Source: Patagioenas fasciata (lineage: Eukaryota > Chordata > Aves > Columbiformes > Columbidae). Taken from it: a stretch of DNA of 64,000 bases. The translations under genes were made by a program, and so were the position numbers. Shown here piece after piece: positions 27,701-37,387 of the stretch. How positions within the stretch are numbered: position 1 is the first letter of the stretch; every line of letters starts with the position of its first letter. The notes beneath the pieces were generated by a model. That model was not told the origin of the DNA and did no database searches. It saw only the letters and a list, made by a program, of their open reading frames with translations. Location: NCBI RefSeq assembly GCF_037038585.1, contig NC_092523.1, forward strand, positions 32,155,501-32,219,500, read 5' to 3'.

Positions 27701-30700
27701 CACATCATGTTTTTATTCTTTGCTGCAGCTATGTTTTCTGTCAGTTTGTCTTCTCTCTTTGGATATCACTGTTGGCTTGTCAGCAAGAATAAGTCTACAT
27801 TAGGTAAGTGTATTTAATGCTTCTGTGTTTGACAACAAGAAATAAACAATAGATGTATATTGTATGTATGAGGTTAATGGAAACAGTGGGTGATCCTCTG
27901 CAGGTTCCTGGATCCTGTTTGGAAGTTCCCATGTCTGGCAGTGTCCAGTACTGACTCCCCAGTTCTACTGCTCCCCAGAATTTCTGACACTTTTTCTCAT
28001 GCCCCAAAGGACCAAGCTATTAATAAACTTATCCTCTTCCTCTCACTTCCTCCTCCAATCCGCAGCTTGTTAACAGAAATGGAATAAATTTAGAAACATA
28101 AATTGAGATCACTTTGTGATAAATATTGGACACACTAATGGATGCTTGCACAAGTGCTTCTTGTTTGGCGTTCCGCAGGTCAGAGTCCTGTGATGTGGTG
28201 TCTCAGTCAGGGCAGTGGCTCCAGCGCTTCATTCCCACCCTTGCCCCCTGCGGAACCAATGTTCCTCGGTTCAGTTTGGCTATAATTTTGTTTAAAAGCT
28301 CTGAAGGGCAGTTATTAATTTCAAAACTTTGCCTGTACTGGAGGCAAGGAGAGAAAAAAACAAAGATCTATAAGGTAGGCTGATGGTGACCTTGCCTTTG
28401 TTATTTTTGATCAACGTGACTGAGCACAAGAGCCCATGTCATAAAATGATCTGATACAGAAGAACCGACTTTAAGGCAGTCCTTCTATATTTAGTAGTAA
28501 CTGAACAGAGATCTGAAGGGCAGTTTTACAGTTGTGGGTCCTGTCTACTGCATAATCAAAGATGCATTGAAAGGAGAACATGTTATGAGTTAATTTTAAA
28601 AACCCCAAAGAAGGTGGCTTGTACCTCTATACCTCTGCTATGGGAGTGTATATATAACTGCATCAAATACCAGTGTTAAGCCAGGATTTCCCACCACCTG
28701 GATGCATGTTTGTCTGTTTATAAATCTTAAAAAAACAATGAGTAGAAATAGGTGCAGAAGATTTGAGTTCCTGTTCTATACGATATCCCAGACTAGAATA
28801 GTACCAATTTGTGATATATTCATTAAAGTACTTTAGATGCTTTTCTGTTGATATAAGCTGAATTAGAGTAAGCCAATGAATTGATCTGCTTTTTTCCCAT
28901 TCTCTTGGGATTTACTAATATGTAGATGATGAATGGAAAACTTTGAATATATATGTCCTTGGAAGAAAGCTTGTTTACTTCAAGATTTCTCTAGGGTTTG
29001 TGAGTTTCTTCAGTATTCTGAAAAATCATCTCCTTAGAAATTAGTGTTGGAAGAAATTTGTTCACTCCAGTTGTAAATAGAGAAAAGTTTCATTAATGAT
29101 GCTTAAATAAATGGAAGTAATTAAGTATTCCGTTTATAAACTGCTCTTATCATTTTAGTGCAAAAAATATTGTTCAAAGGTAACTGTAATGCCTTATACT
29201 TCGAATTCAATGTTTCATGTTTTTAAAACTAAATTTATTCCATGCTGGTAATATGCAATGTTTTCTGTACACTTAGCTGCTCAAAAAGATCTGTTTGTCT
29301 TGTCTTCGCATTTTACTTTGAGAAATTCCTCAATATGTGAAACCCTGAACTTGCCGCTGACAGCTTTAAGTATGACTGTGCTTAAATCATCCTGGGAGCT
29401 GATTTCCTAGTCTAACATGGACCTCTATAAGAGTATCGCCATTTTCCCTTCCCTCTTCTTTAAAACACCTCGTAACTAATGCACACTACCTGTCAAAGGT
29501 GATTTCCAGCAGTTCATAGCTGAGCATTTACTGCAGAAGGACGATCTCTGCACGGTTCTGCCATGATTTGTGTGAGCTGTACTGTCAGCACATAGTTTGC
29601 CTGCTATATGTAGCCAATTAAGGGAATTAAATGGCTATCAGTCACTTGGTGGAAAGTGAATGAGTTTTGTGCTTCGGGCACTTTGCAACACTTGAAGCTA
29701 TATTTAGCTCTCTTCTCCTGAAATTTAGGTTGAATGTACATGGGGAATAATACAGATCTATGGGTAAAGTGATTTCTTTATGCAGCTGTAAACCAGAGTA
29801 TTTTCGTACCCCCGTGTGTGAAAAGCTAGTCTTAATACTGAAGCAGTTTAAGCTTTTCTTCTTTTCATTACTCTTCCTGTAGTAAACCCTTAAGTTTTTT
29901 TCTTTCTCGAACACTCCCTGTGGTATGGTCACATGCTAAAATCTTCTTATAACATGTAAGACCTTCTTAAAAAGTGAGTTGCTCACTCTTCCTTGCCTTG
30001 ATAAGGGAGGAGGGTGGAAGAGATTTCATCCTTCCTCAGCCATCGGACTTGCTCTGCACACACAGTGACTGCCCAGCCCTGCCCTTGGCTTTCAGGAGTG
30101 GAGTAGCTTTCCTCAGCCACTTGAGCAGCACAGTCGTTCGTTCCTCTTATGTGGTGGCATCACCGGTGCAGTTGCCTAAGTACCAACATGAAAGTTAAAT
30201 GTGCTATCTTGTGAAGAAATCTGATTAATTTTTTCTTTTTAAGAGGTATTCAGAGCTCCCATATTTCGTCATAGAACAGACAAGAATGGCTTTAGCCTGG
30301 GCTTCAGCAAAAACCTAAGGCAGGTGTTTGGTGATGAGAAGAAATACTGGTTGCTGCCAGTGTTTTCAAGGTATGCTCAGTTTTTAATGCTTCATTTGTT
30401 GAAACTGTTGATTAATCAGGATGTACAGGGTTTGAGGGAGTTAGCTTTTTGAAATAAGATATGGTAGTATTCACTTTAGAAAAAATACCAAACAGTTCTT
30501 GGAAGCATTTTTTTTCTATGTATGACACTAATTCTGGATTTTTCAGTCTAGGGGATGGTTGCTCCTTCCCAACTTGCCTTGTTAATCAGGATCCTGAGCA
30601 AGCTTCCACACCTGGTGGTCTTAATTCAACATCCAAAAAGTAATCTGCTTTTTGTTTCTTATTTCAAATAGTTGATATTCTGTTTTTTTTTCCAGTGCAC

Positions 30701-32372
30701 ATATAAATGGTACCGTATATAAGATACTTAAAAGTGGTAAGCAAATGAAGAGTCTCCTATTAAGAAATAAAAGTCAAATTTTAAAAGGCTAAGCTGTAAT
30801 TCAGCTAGTCCTCAGACTTATATTTAAATTTATGGAAATATAGTGGGGATTTTTTCCCCTGATGTGCTTTGTCTTGGTGCAGTGGCATCCCAGGACCTGA
30901 ATTTTCCACACCTGCCTAACATTCAGTATCAGCAATATTCTGTTCTGCATACGTAGGAGACGGTCGGTGGGCCTGCCTGTGATACAGATGGGTTACCTTG
31001 CTAGGGGGAGGGCTGCTCCTTCATATCCGATGAAAGATGCTTCACTTAAGGGAATCCCCGGCCTCAGCACTTGAGCCAGAGCACAGAAGCTGCACATTAA
31101 ATGCACATATTTTGTTTCTGCTGATAACAGGATATATTTTCTTACTTCTTATCCTTCACGGATATGACATCTTTGAAGTGTGAAAAGTATGCAGATGCTT
31201 CTTAAACTAAAAAAATATAATAGCCTAGTGTTTCATATTGTAACTTTTTTGCAACACATATGTAATGAAGAGTGTGAGAAGTATAGTAGACTTGGATATG
31301 TGACTAAGAAGTGATAATGGAATTGTATTGCCAATCTTTTATTCATGAAGGAAATACATTATGTTTCAGCTAGGTAATTATTGATGTTTTAAATTTTATT
31401 GCTTATATTAGGCAAGAGCTTTTGCAGGTTTTCTCTCCACTGTTTATCATGTCAGGTTTGTTGTAATGGGAGAGAATATGGATAGAGTGCATTTGGAACT
31501 GAAGTACATGTATTAATATATAATAGCTGTCAAAGGAAAAATCAGAATGTTTCCCTGTTCTGTGCTAGGGAGTTGCTTTTTAGATTGTGCTTGCATCTGT
31601 GACAAATGCAATGATGTAATGTATGTAATGATAAAAGTGTGAAAAAGATGAAGCAAAGTCAGTTGGGGAAAATACCGTGTATGACAAACTGTTTGATATG
31701 TGTGGTAAGAGAATGAAAATTACTGCAATTTACTACAATTTTATTTGCATTACAGTGAGAACCACCTGTTTCCTGCAAAGCCGTTGCGTGATTCCCAGAG
31801 CCACCTTCTTACAGATACATCATCTTGGTCAGAAACTAGTACGAAGGCTGAAAATGGCAAAGTTGGTAAGGAATTGATTTATGCTGCAATGATCCGTTTT
31901 GTAATAAACTAGTTTTTGAGGATATAGTGTAAAAATGACCCAGGTCACTTGGTTTGTATTCATGAACCAAAATTAATGAAGCTTATTCTAAATGCATGTT
32001 TGTAGGATGTTACATGTGTCCAGCTGCTGTGCCCTTCCCAGTTAAACCTGACCGAGAGATACTGAGAACACTAACATCAGTACGTGCTAATTATCTTTTA
32101 GGCTGAGCCTGAGAATTCTTTTGGTGACAAATTGCTCATAGCAGAATGTGATGACACCTTGTTACAACTAGTGAGAAGTCATGTAGTGGACACAGGACAG
32201 GAGCAGACTGGGTAGCAGATTCATAGCAGTAGAAGGTTCATAAAGATGAATTGATATTTAAAGGTTGTATTAATTTGCTGAAGTGAACATGTGACCTTCT
32301 CCTGTGGAAATAAATTTTTTTGTATTTACAGGTATGAGCAATCCTGCACTAACCATGGAAAATGAAACCTAA
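3621..32372 (+). CDS. ZDHHC2: ZDHHC2 palmitoyltransferase, complete gene
   Basis: ZDHHC2 transfers palmitate from palmitoyl-CoA to cysteines of membrane-associated proteins. Known substrates of the family member include PSD-95, AKAP5 and CKAP4, and it acts at the plasma membrane and recycling endosomes. Twelve GT-AG exons join to 375 codons; I recall 367 in human, and the excess is a proline-rich N-terminus. Visible parts: TM1 at about residues 26-47, TM2 at about 62-80, the zinc-binding cysteine-rich domain at about 135-180 with DHHC at 163-166 (catalytic Cys166), TM3 at about 179-200, TM4 at about 218-243, and a TTxE-like STLE at 250-253. The C-terminal tail carries the SxxxLL signal (SQSHLL) and an NP motif in the last exon, both reported as trafficking signals. 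No stop or frameshift was found. I chose the ATG at 3621 over the in-frame ATG at 3606 because of its stronger context. The gene is convergent with CNOT7. Confidence 0.97.
10951..11025 (+). repeat. A/C-rich low-complexity tract (CAAAC-like)
   Basis: An irregular run of AAAC, AACC and CAAAC words without a fixed period. It looks like a degenerate simple repeat in intron 1, and no function is evident. Confidence 0.7.
12390..12860 (-). mobile_element. Old CR1 LINE 3' fragment
   Basis: The plus strand carries antisense CR1 3'-end landmarks: ggacctcagctcctctagtc, then text matching the C-terminal ORF2 and 3'UTR consensus (aaaactccagagatggagac, gtcctggtgggcctgttcct). It is heavily diverged and 5'-truncated, as is usual for CR1. 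The boundaries are approximate and the subfamily is not assigned. It lies antisense to ZDHHC2 within intron 1. Confidence 0.7.
13835..13861 (+). CDS. ZDHHC2: ZDHHC2 coding exon 2 (27-nt microexon)
   Basis: The acceptor TTTCTCATTTTTCAG and donor AAAAAG|GTAAGA enclose 27 bases. They encode the rest of a split leucine, then TMTNIGEK and one base of Val62. The exon forms the short lumenal/extracellular loop between TM1 and TM2. It is symmetrical (phase 1-1), so skipping it would shorten the loop by nine residues without shifting the frame. Confidence 0.93.
14961..15070 (+). repeat. G/T-rich low-complexity tract
   Basis: Irregular runs of TTTG, GGGG and TTTTT on the plus strand (GTTT-type low complexity). 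It is similar in style to tracts at about 13205-13235, 34281-34345 and 37345-37387. No regular unit is present. Confidence 0.7.
15847..15914 (+). repeat. Two-copy 37-bp tandem duplication
   Basis: A T-run followed by AACTGCCTAGTGAGACTAAA and GAT occurs twice, ending at 15877 and 15914, a period of 37 bases. The copies are identical over the shared part. Just upstream the decamer AGCTTTTGTT is repeated at 15821-15840. This is most simply a local replication-slippage event in intron 2. Confidence 0.85.
16954..17048 (+). CDS. ZDHHC2: ZDHHC2 coding exon 3
   Basis: The acceptor TTTTTTATTTTAG and donor GAA|GTAAGA bound 95 bases. They encode residues 62-93: TM2 ([19 protein letters not shown]) and the start of the cytosolic loop, [13 protein letters not shown], which is strongly conserved in the ZDHHC2/15/20 group. 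Confidence 0.96.
17049..20408 (+). other. ZDHHC2 intron 3
   Basis: A phase-0 intron of 3.4 kb. It holds a 193-codon open frame on the minus strand (18721-19302) that matches nothing I recognise and lacks domain character. I see no repeat that I can name. Confidence 0.8.
20409..20529 (+). CDS. ZDHHC2: ZDHHC2 coding exon 4
   Basis: The acceptor AAATTATTCCAG and donor GGAG|GTAAAT bound 121 bases encoding residues 94-133 plus one base. The product ([18 protein letters not shown], then [19 protein letters not shown]) is the cytosolic linker leading into the cysteine-rich domain. Confidence 0.96.
20530..21492 (+). other. ZDHHC2 intron 4
   Basis: A phase-1 intron with an A-rich run at about 20595-20635. 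Nothing else is seen. Confidence 0.85.
21493..21562 (+). CDS. ZDHHC2: ZDHHC2 coding exon 5 (zinc-binding cysteines)
   Basis: The acceptor TTTTTTCTTTAG and donor GACAA|GTAAGA bound 70 bases. They encode the first part of the cysteine-rich domain, with C-x2-C and C-H-H-C-x2-C ligands ([20 protein letters not shown]) at about residues 137-156. These residues bind the two structural zinc ions in DHHC enzymes. Confidence 0.97.
21563..23133 (+). other. ZDHHC2 intron 5
   Basis: A phase-2 intron with a short CR1 3'-end remnant near 21737-21800. Nothing else is recognised. Confidence 0.85.
21737..21800 (-). mobile_element. CR1 LINE 3'-end remnant
   Basis: The plus-strand text aatcatagaatacgaggttg followed by gaaggaagt is the antisense of the CR1 3' end (consensus of the type aatcatagaat...ggttggaaggga). 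Only the terminal few dozen bases are clear, and the downstream boundary is not visible. It lies antisense to ZDHHC2 in intron 5. Confidence 0.65.
23134..23166 (+). CDS. ZDHHC2: ZDHHC2 coding exon 6 (DHHC catalytic exon)
   Basis: This 33-base exon (acceptor CTGTTTTTTTAAG, donor CCATG|GTGAGT) encodes [12 protein letters not shown] with split codons at both ends. It carries the DHHC signature, including catalytic Cys166, which forms the acyl-enzyme intermediate. It is symmetrical (phase 2-2), so skipping it would remove 11 residues and the active site without a frameshift. Confidence 0.97.
23167..26831 (+). other. ZDHHC2 intron 6
   Basis: A phase-2 intron of 3.7 kb ending in a 16-T tract (26811-26826) that forms the acceptor pyrimidine tract. 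A 165-codon minus-strand open frame at 25051-25548 is unrecognised. No repeat is identified. Confidence 0.8.
26832..26952 (+). CDS. ZDHHC2: ZDHHC2 coding exon 7
   Basis: This exon encodes residues 168-208: the end of the cysteine-rich domain ([14 protein letters not shown]) and TM3 ([19 protein letters not shown]). The donor is ACA|GTAAGT. The NNCVG-x-N-x2-FF pattern is diagnostic of DHHC proteins. Confidence 0.97.
26953..27670 (+). other. ZDHHC2 intron 7
   Basis: A short phase-0 intron with no recognisable feature. Confidence 0.85.
27671..27803 (+). CDS. ZDHHC2: ZDHHC2 coding exon 8
   Basis: The acceptor TTTTTTTCTTAG and donor TTAG|GTAAGT bound 133 bases encoding residues 209-252 plus one base. 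TM4 lies in [20 protein letters not shown], followed by [14 protein letters not shown]. The STL plus the glutamate completed in exon 9 gives the TTxE-type motif that packs near the active site in DHHC structures. Confidence 0.97.
27804..30243 (+). other. ZDHHC2 intron 8
   Basis: A phase-1 intron of 2.4 kb. I see only AT-rich unique sequence. Confidence 0.85.
30244..30370 (+). CDS. ZDHHC2: ZDHHC2 coding exon 9
   Basis: The acceptor TTTCTTTTTAAG and donor TCAAG|GTATGC bound 127 bases encoding residues 253-294 plus two bases: [20 protein letters not shown], then [20 protein letters not shown]. This is the start of the cytosolic C-terminal tail and is highly conserved among ZDHHC2 orthologues. 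Confidence 0.96.
30371..30546 (+). other. ZDHHC2 intron 9
   Basis: A phase-2 intron of only 176 bases with no other feature. Confidence 0.9.
30547..30639 (+). CDS. ZDHHC2: ZDHHC2 coding exon 10
   Basis: The acceptor GATTTTTCAG and donor AAAAA|GTAATC bound 93 bases encoding residues 295-325 plus two bases: [19 protein letters not shown], then [12 protein letters not shown]. This is the serine/threonine-rich tail. The donor GTAATC is weaker than the others in the gene, which may matter for the cassette exon proposed just downstream. Confidence 0.95.
30640..31755 (+). other. ZDHHC2 intron 10
   Basis: A phase-2 intron containing a candidate 41-nt cassette exon at 30696-30736. No repeat is recognised. 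Confidence 0.8.
30696..30736 (+). other. Candidate alternative cassette exon
   Basis: A ten-T pyrimidine tract ending in TTTTCCAG (30683-30695) and a donor AGTG|GTAAGC flank 41 open bases. Joined to exon 10 they would read [14 protein letters not shown] and then shift exon 11 into another open frame ([12 protein letters not shown]...), ending at a TGA at 32335-32337. The resulting tail of about 52 residues would lack SQSHLL and the NP motif. The sites are visible, but their use is inference. Confidence 0.3.
31756..31865 (+). CDS. ZDHHC2: ZDHHC2 coding exon 11
   Basis: The acceptor TTTGCATTACAG and donor GTTG|GTAAGG bound 110 bases encoding residues 326-362: [20 protein letters not shown], then [23 protein letters not shown] fits the SxxxLL endosomal sorting signal described for this enzyme. 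One leucine that I recall in human (KNLENH) is absent here (KNENH), a one-codon difference at the exon start. Confidence 0.95.
31866..32331 (+). other. ZDHHC2 intron 11
   Basis: A phase-1 intron of 466 bases with no recognisable feature. Confidence 0.88.
32332..32372 (+). CDS. ZDHHC2: ZDHHC2 coding exon 12 (stop)
   Basis: After the acceptor TTGTATTTACAG the exon completes a glycine and encodes [12 protein letters not shown], then TAA at 32370-32372. The terminal sequence matches the mammalian C-terminus as I recall it, and it contains the NP motif reported to act in trafficking. Confidence 0.96.
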
Positions 32373-32382
32373 TTTCCCTTAA

Positions 32383-32388
32383 AATAAA
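32383..32388 (+). promoter_or_regulatory. Proximal ZDHHC2 poly(A) signal
   Basis: The canonical AATAAA lies ten bases after the stop codon. Cleavage 15-30 bases downstream would give a very short 3'UTR and would fall at the donor-like site at 32410. Its use is not proven. Confidence 0.4.
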
Positions 32389-34280
32389 CATCTGATTATG
32401 TAAGGAAAGGTATGTTAATATTCTCTCTACTTAATATGTTATTCCATCATTCCTTACCACTTGAAGAATGCACAGAAGAACATTACTAAAGCAATTCCTA
32501 TGTTTTAATTTCTTCAATTTAATGTTTTTTACCATGACTAGCAGTACATGAATTCAAAGTTTTAAACTAAGCCTCTTATTTCTTGATGTCTTGTGTCTGC
32601 AAAATAGTTTAACCTTTATACCCATTGCTTTTAGGTAATATTCCAAAATATTATTATTCCCTGTCTTTAGAAAGATGAAATTGTGACTATTCAAGCTGTG
32701 CAGCAAATATTTGTCAAGTTAAGTTTGAAAACGGAAGTTAGTTCTAAACACAACGCAAAGACCATAGTTTGGTCTGCTATAGCAGGTAAAGGTCTTTCAG
32801 ATGATGAAGGAAAAAAGATTTATTCTAATTTGTAAACTATTAGCAGCTTGTTCCTCTGTGCCAAGTACTGAGCTGCATCCTATTTAATAACAAGGTGTTG
32901 GCTACTGAAAACAAAAGGTGTCCATATGACTTCCTGATTATTTAGTCTCCTATTGTTAAAAACAGCTGAGATTTTTTTTGTTTTCTTGCATTTATATCTT
33001 GCAACATAGTCTTCTCAGAAGGCGCGTTTGAGAAGCAGCTGGTAAATTCTGTTATGTACATAAGAGGAGAAAACTTTAATTGACTTGTGGGGAATGCACC
33101 CAATTGATCACCATATTCACTTTTGTATTTGAAGATTTCTAACTCCACCAAAGCTTAATGGAAATCAACTATTTCATTTGTAAAGCTGGATAAAAAAATT
33201 CACTCCAACTCAAAGCATTTCAGCATGCCAGATAATTTATGGTTTTTCCAACGACATTGGACAAGTCACTCCAGCAAGGTCATTTCCATCTCTGCTACTG
33301 GCAGTTCCCTTTCAGTCAGCCCAAAAAAGTGTCTCGAGGGGATGTCCTTCATTTGTGTGTGACGTGACGCCTGGACATGCTGTCACGGCTGCCAGGTTGC
33401 TCTCAGTCACTCCTGGAGGAAGTGGAAGGCCTGGAAAGCCATCAGAGAACTGCAGCGATTGTTACTAGGCCCATTAGGCATGGCATTGCACTGTCAATGC
33501 AGATAATAGAAATGGTCGGTGTGCAGATCGCACCAGGTAGCCTGTAGCTTCTACCAAAAGGTCCCAAAAGTTCGGTTGGATTCATCAGAGAAACGAGAAA
33601 ATTCTTGACCCTTACATTCTGGCTTTGTGTTTAGTGGTGAATGAAGACACAGATGGTTCCAGATATAGGTACATCCACAAACTTGATGATGGTGTGAAGT
33701 GTTAAAGTGTTGAAAATGTGGGTGTCAAATGAAAGGGAGAGTTAAGAGATGAGGAAATGAAACTCAGCTGGAGTCTGCAATTTTAGCTGCTCTATGTAGG
33801 TTTTCTTAATAGAATCAAAATTCTCACTTCTAAGATTTAGTTCAAAATGTAAAATGACATGCTGCTGCCCGGTTTAATCCATCAGTTGTTTCAACAAAAC
33901 AACAGCTTCTGAAAAAGAATAAATTACTCAATTTCAGTTAGTTTCATGTCTTTTACATGTGGTCAGTGCTCAAGAATAAAGCACTGGAGACAAGCTTTAA
34001 AGAAAACCATTTTTTTAATTATGTTACATAAGTATCATTAGTTGCAATTAGTTTTGTCAGGTTGGAGTTCTACTTTCAAAGGTCCCAACATTTTATTTAC
34101 TTAACTAATAACTTTTAAACTTTAATCATTCTTTGAACCCTGTGTACATTTTATCAGAACTTTGCCATTCAGTTTATTCTGAATGTCAAACAGGGTCTGT
34201 GATTGTTCTCAAGATGCTGCAAGTGTGTAAGAAAGGGTTTTTTTCAAGCTGATTTGCTTGATAAAAATATCTTGCTATTT

Positions 34281-34345
34281 TTTAGTTTTGGGGTTTTTTT
34301 TTCTTGTTTGTTGTTGTTTTTTGTTTTTATTTCTGTTTTTTTCTT
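34281..34345 (+). repeat. T/G-rich low-complexity tract
   Basis: Runs of T broken by single G or GTT words. A second similar tract with G-runs follows at about 34405-34475. No regular unit is present. Confidence 0.7.
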
Positions 34346-37344
34346 TTAGTCCAGTTAGGCAAAGTAACAGATCTGTGTTTGTAGTCTGATTACCCCATCC
34401 CCAAGGTTTTAGGGGGTGGGGTTTTTCGTTTGGGTTGGGTTTTTTGTGGGGTGTTGCTGTTTGTGTGTTTCTTTTCCTTTTGAGAGCATCTATTTAAAAG
34501 TGCAGTTTTTATAAAGACAGCCCAGCTTCAGACAAGGTTATGTGTCAAAGAGTGGACATAACTCTTTAAGCCACATAAAGAGGTTCCTGGAAGCCAGTTC
34601 TGACTTGGACTGTGTGCACATCTCCAAAGGGCAGTAGCTAAGGACAGATAATTTCTCTGACGTGAGCGTTAAGTGCCAGTTTGATTGTACCCGTAGCTCT
34701 GTCTGAGGTATTTCTGTGCGGCACGTAAAAGACTTTCTAGAAATGTAGCAGGAAAGCTAGTTTAAGATTACTCTGTGTATATATAGATAGCTGACATACA
34801 GTTCTTGGAATAAGAGCTCTTACATAAAAAAGTTTTTCACTTTTTTTTTTAGCTATGTTGCATTTAACTTCATTATTTTACTATCAGTATTTGAGTAATA
34901 AAAATGCTGAAATCACAACAACAAAACCAGCTAATTTTATCTTTGACATAAATACAGCCCACAGCCCCTGCCAGTTTGTTAGTAATTTGAATTTCTGTCC
35001 CAATTAAGGTTATGTTCAATATCCTGTATCCTGTAATCCTTTATAGTTAATCAGAGGAGTAATTACTGAGAGTGCCGTATGCAGTTTACACTAATGTAAT
35101 ACAGAATCGTTTTTTAATGATGTTGGTACCTGGAAGTACCCTCAAAATAGCTCACTTCATTTTATAAACTGGTGGCCTGCTTGCTATGTAGTCGGTTTTT
35201 AATCACTGTCATCCTGAAGCGGATTAATAACAAAACTGTGAACAGTCTTACCGTGTTCCTCTTCAGGGTCAGATTTCCATTCAGCTGTTGTTCACTTTCC
35301 TCTTTGAGTTGATGAGACTTGTTGCAATAACTTAATTTTTAAGTATTCTTCAATTCTGTTAATGTATTTTGTGATTAATGTTCTGTTCCAGTTCAAGAAA
35401 AAGCTGTTGTTGGAAGGAAGATGCATTCTTCCAAGTATCAGCCCTGCTGGCCAGCTGCTCCTGCGTGGACATGCTCAGAAAACAGACTGACAGATGATTA
35501 GCTGTCTCCATGTCACTGCTTGAACCATGAAACTAAACATACTATTTCTGAACCATATAAAGAATGTTTCAGCTTAAAATTACTGGTTTTGAATGGCAAA
35601 AGATGATTCTGAGTATTAGGAAATGAAGGAAGAAAAAGGCATCTGAGTTTACTATTGTAAAAATTCAATGGCTTGTTTTACTTGGATATTCAGCACAAGA
35701 AAAATGTGACCTCCTTACATACCAGTCTGTGTTCTTGCCTTGGTTTTGGAAATTGACCTGTTAATTCAAATTGCTGTAAGTAGTTAACTTCAAAATCTAA
35801 TTGTTGTGCTACTGGCTTTATGAATTGGGAGAACAGCCAGTGCTGATTACAAATAATTTAGTGGTTTGGTGGACTGTATTTTGTTTTGAGCCCTTCATAA
35901 GCAATTTTTGAAGTTGAGGAGACCCAAGTGAAGTGTCTATTTTTGGATCATTTTTGGAAAGCATTATTGCAAAAGCTCCGTTTTCCCTCAGATCTGTACT
36001 ATCAGTATTTTGAAAAGTTGCAGAGGGAGGAAAACACTCCTTTGTTAACTGAATGCTACAGTGGGTCACTGGTAAACGGAGCGATAAAAAGCCTGCGTTC
36101 AGATGGCTCATACTTAAATGAAGCTGGCCAGCTGGGGGTTTTGGTGGGAGCTGTACAGGACAGTGCTACGAAATGGGGGTTTTATTGTCCTATTTGGAGC
36201 CATTATCCCCTTTGGGAAATGAATGTTGGCACTTAACTTTGATCCAAAATGCTTTTTACCAACCTGTGTTCCTGAGGGCCACTGGCTTTCAAGATCCTAG
36301 TTTCTTATTAATTGATAGTTGTCTCGGATTTCTTTTTTTCATTTATTCTTTAAGCCACTGCCTTTCTTACTGCATAATTTAACAAATATCATGTACAATC
36401 AAGGAGACTTACTGTTATGACTTGTGATATTTGCATTTACAGAACTATGAACATTTGTTTGCAATACCAAAACGCCAAGCTGCTGCACTTAGGAAACCCC
36501 CTTCAGTTAAGTTAGGAACTAGCAGCTTTCTTAAGATCAGAGTGTACCAGACAGATAATAAAAGATGCTTTATCATCTTTCAAAGTCAAGGAAGTTTCAG
36601 CAACATAAATCTACTTGTCTTGTGCCTTTTGTATACACTACATTTATGGTATCAGTGTTTACATTTAAATGCAAATTGTTATTCTGAGAACAACTCTAGG
36701 AGGAACTTAGTTATTTTTTCTAGGTGGCTAGATAAAAAGACTAGTCAAAAAAAAAAGTTAAAACCTCTCAGATTAAGCTCAGTTCAGCTGAAGCAGAAAA
36801 GTACTTCTGTTGTCAAACCTCAGAGCAGGTTTGTTCACAGCATAAAGATGCCAGTTGTTTGTCTAGAAAACTGGCAGCAGGACTGACAGATTTCTGAAAG
36901 CAAAAAATATCTTATCAGTAACTTTTCTACAGGCAGGTAACTTTAAAATTTGTCTTTCCTGGGTATACAACTTCAGTGAGAGCTGGTGGAGCACAAATGC
37001 GTTTTGTTTTTTTTTCTAATGAGGAAAAATGCATTTATTTTACTACATTTTTTTTTTTCCCCGAAATGTTACCAGCCTAAAAACATCTGCTTCTTGCCAA
37101 AAGTGCCAGAATATGGATCCCTTGATGTAGAACACCTTTTTTTAAAACTAGCGTGGAGGTAGCATACAGTTTACGTGATGCCTGCAGACATCTAGCAACC
37201 AAAAGTTTTTGCAGCTATTTATTCAATGTTGTTCTGTCAGCTTACCTCATATTAGCATTTGTGCAAAGGCTGACTGGTCAAGGGATAAGGGGGAGAGGGA
37301 AAATGTATTTTTTAACACTTCCAAGTTCTCTATCTGTATAGTCT

Positions 37345-37387
37345 TGGGTTTTTTGTTTGTTTGTTTTTTGTTTTTTTTTTTTTTTTT
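37345..37387 (+). repeat. T-rich tract with 17-T run
   Basis: GTTTGTTTGTTTTTTG is followed by an uninterrupted run of 17 T at 37371-37387. This is low complexity, in the probable ZDHHC2 3'UTR. Confidence 0.85.

Noticed and set aside
33280-33620. Relatively GC-rich island in the possible ZDHHC2 3'UTR intron, considered as a retrocopy or DNA transposon
   Set aside because: It has no terminal repeats, no target-site duplication, no poly(A) tail and no recognisable protein in any frame.
36431-36886. 151-codon + strand open frame in the ZDHHC2 3' region
   Set aside because: It lies in the probable 3'UTR. The product has no recognisable features, and no ribosome-loading context distinguishes it from chance.
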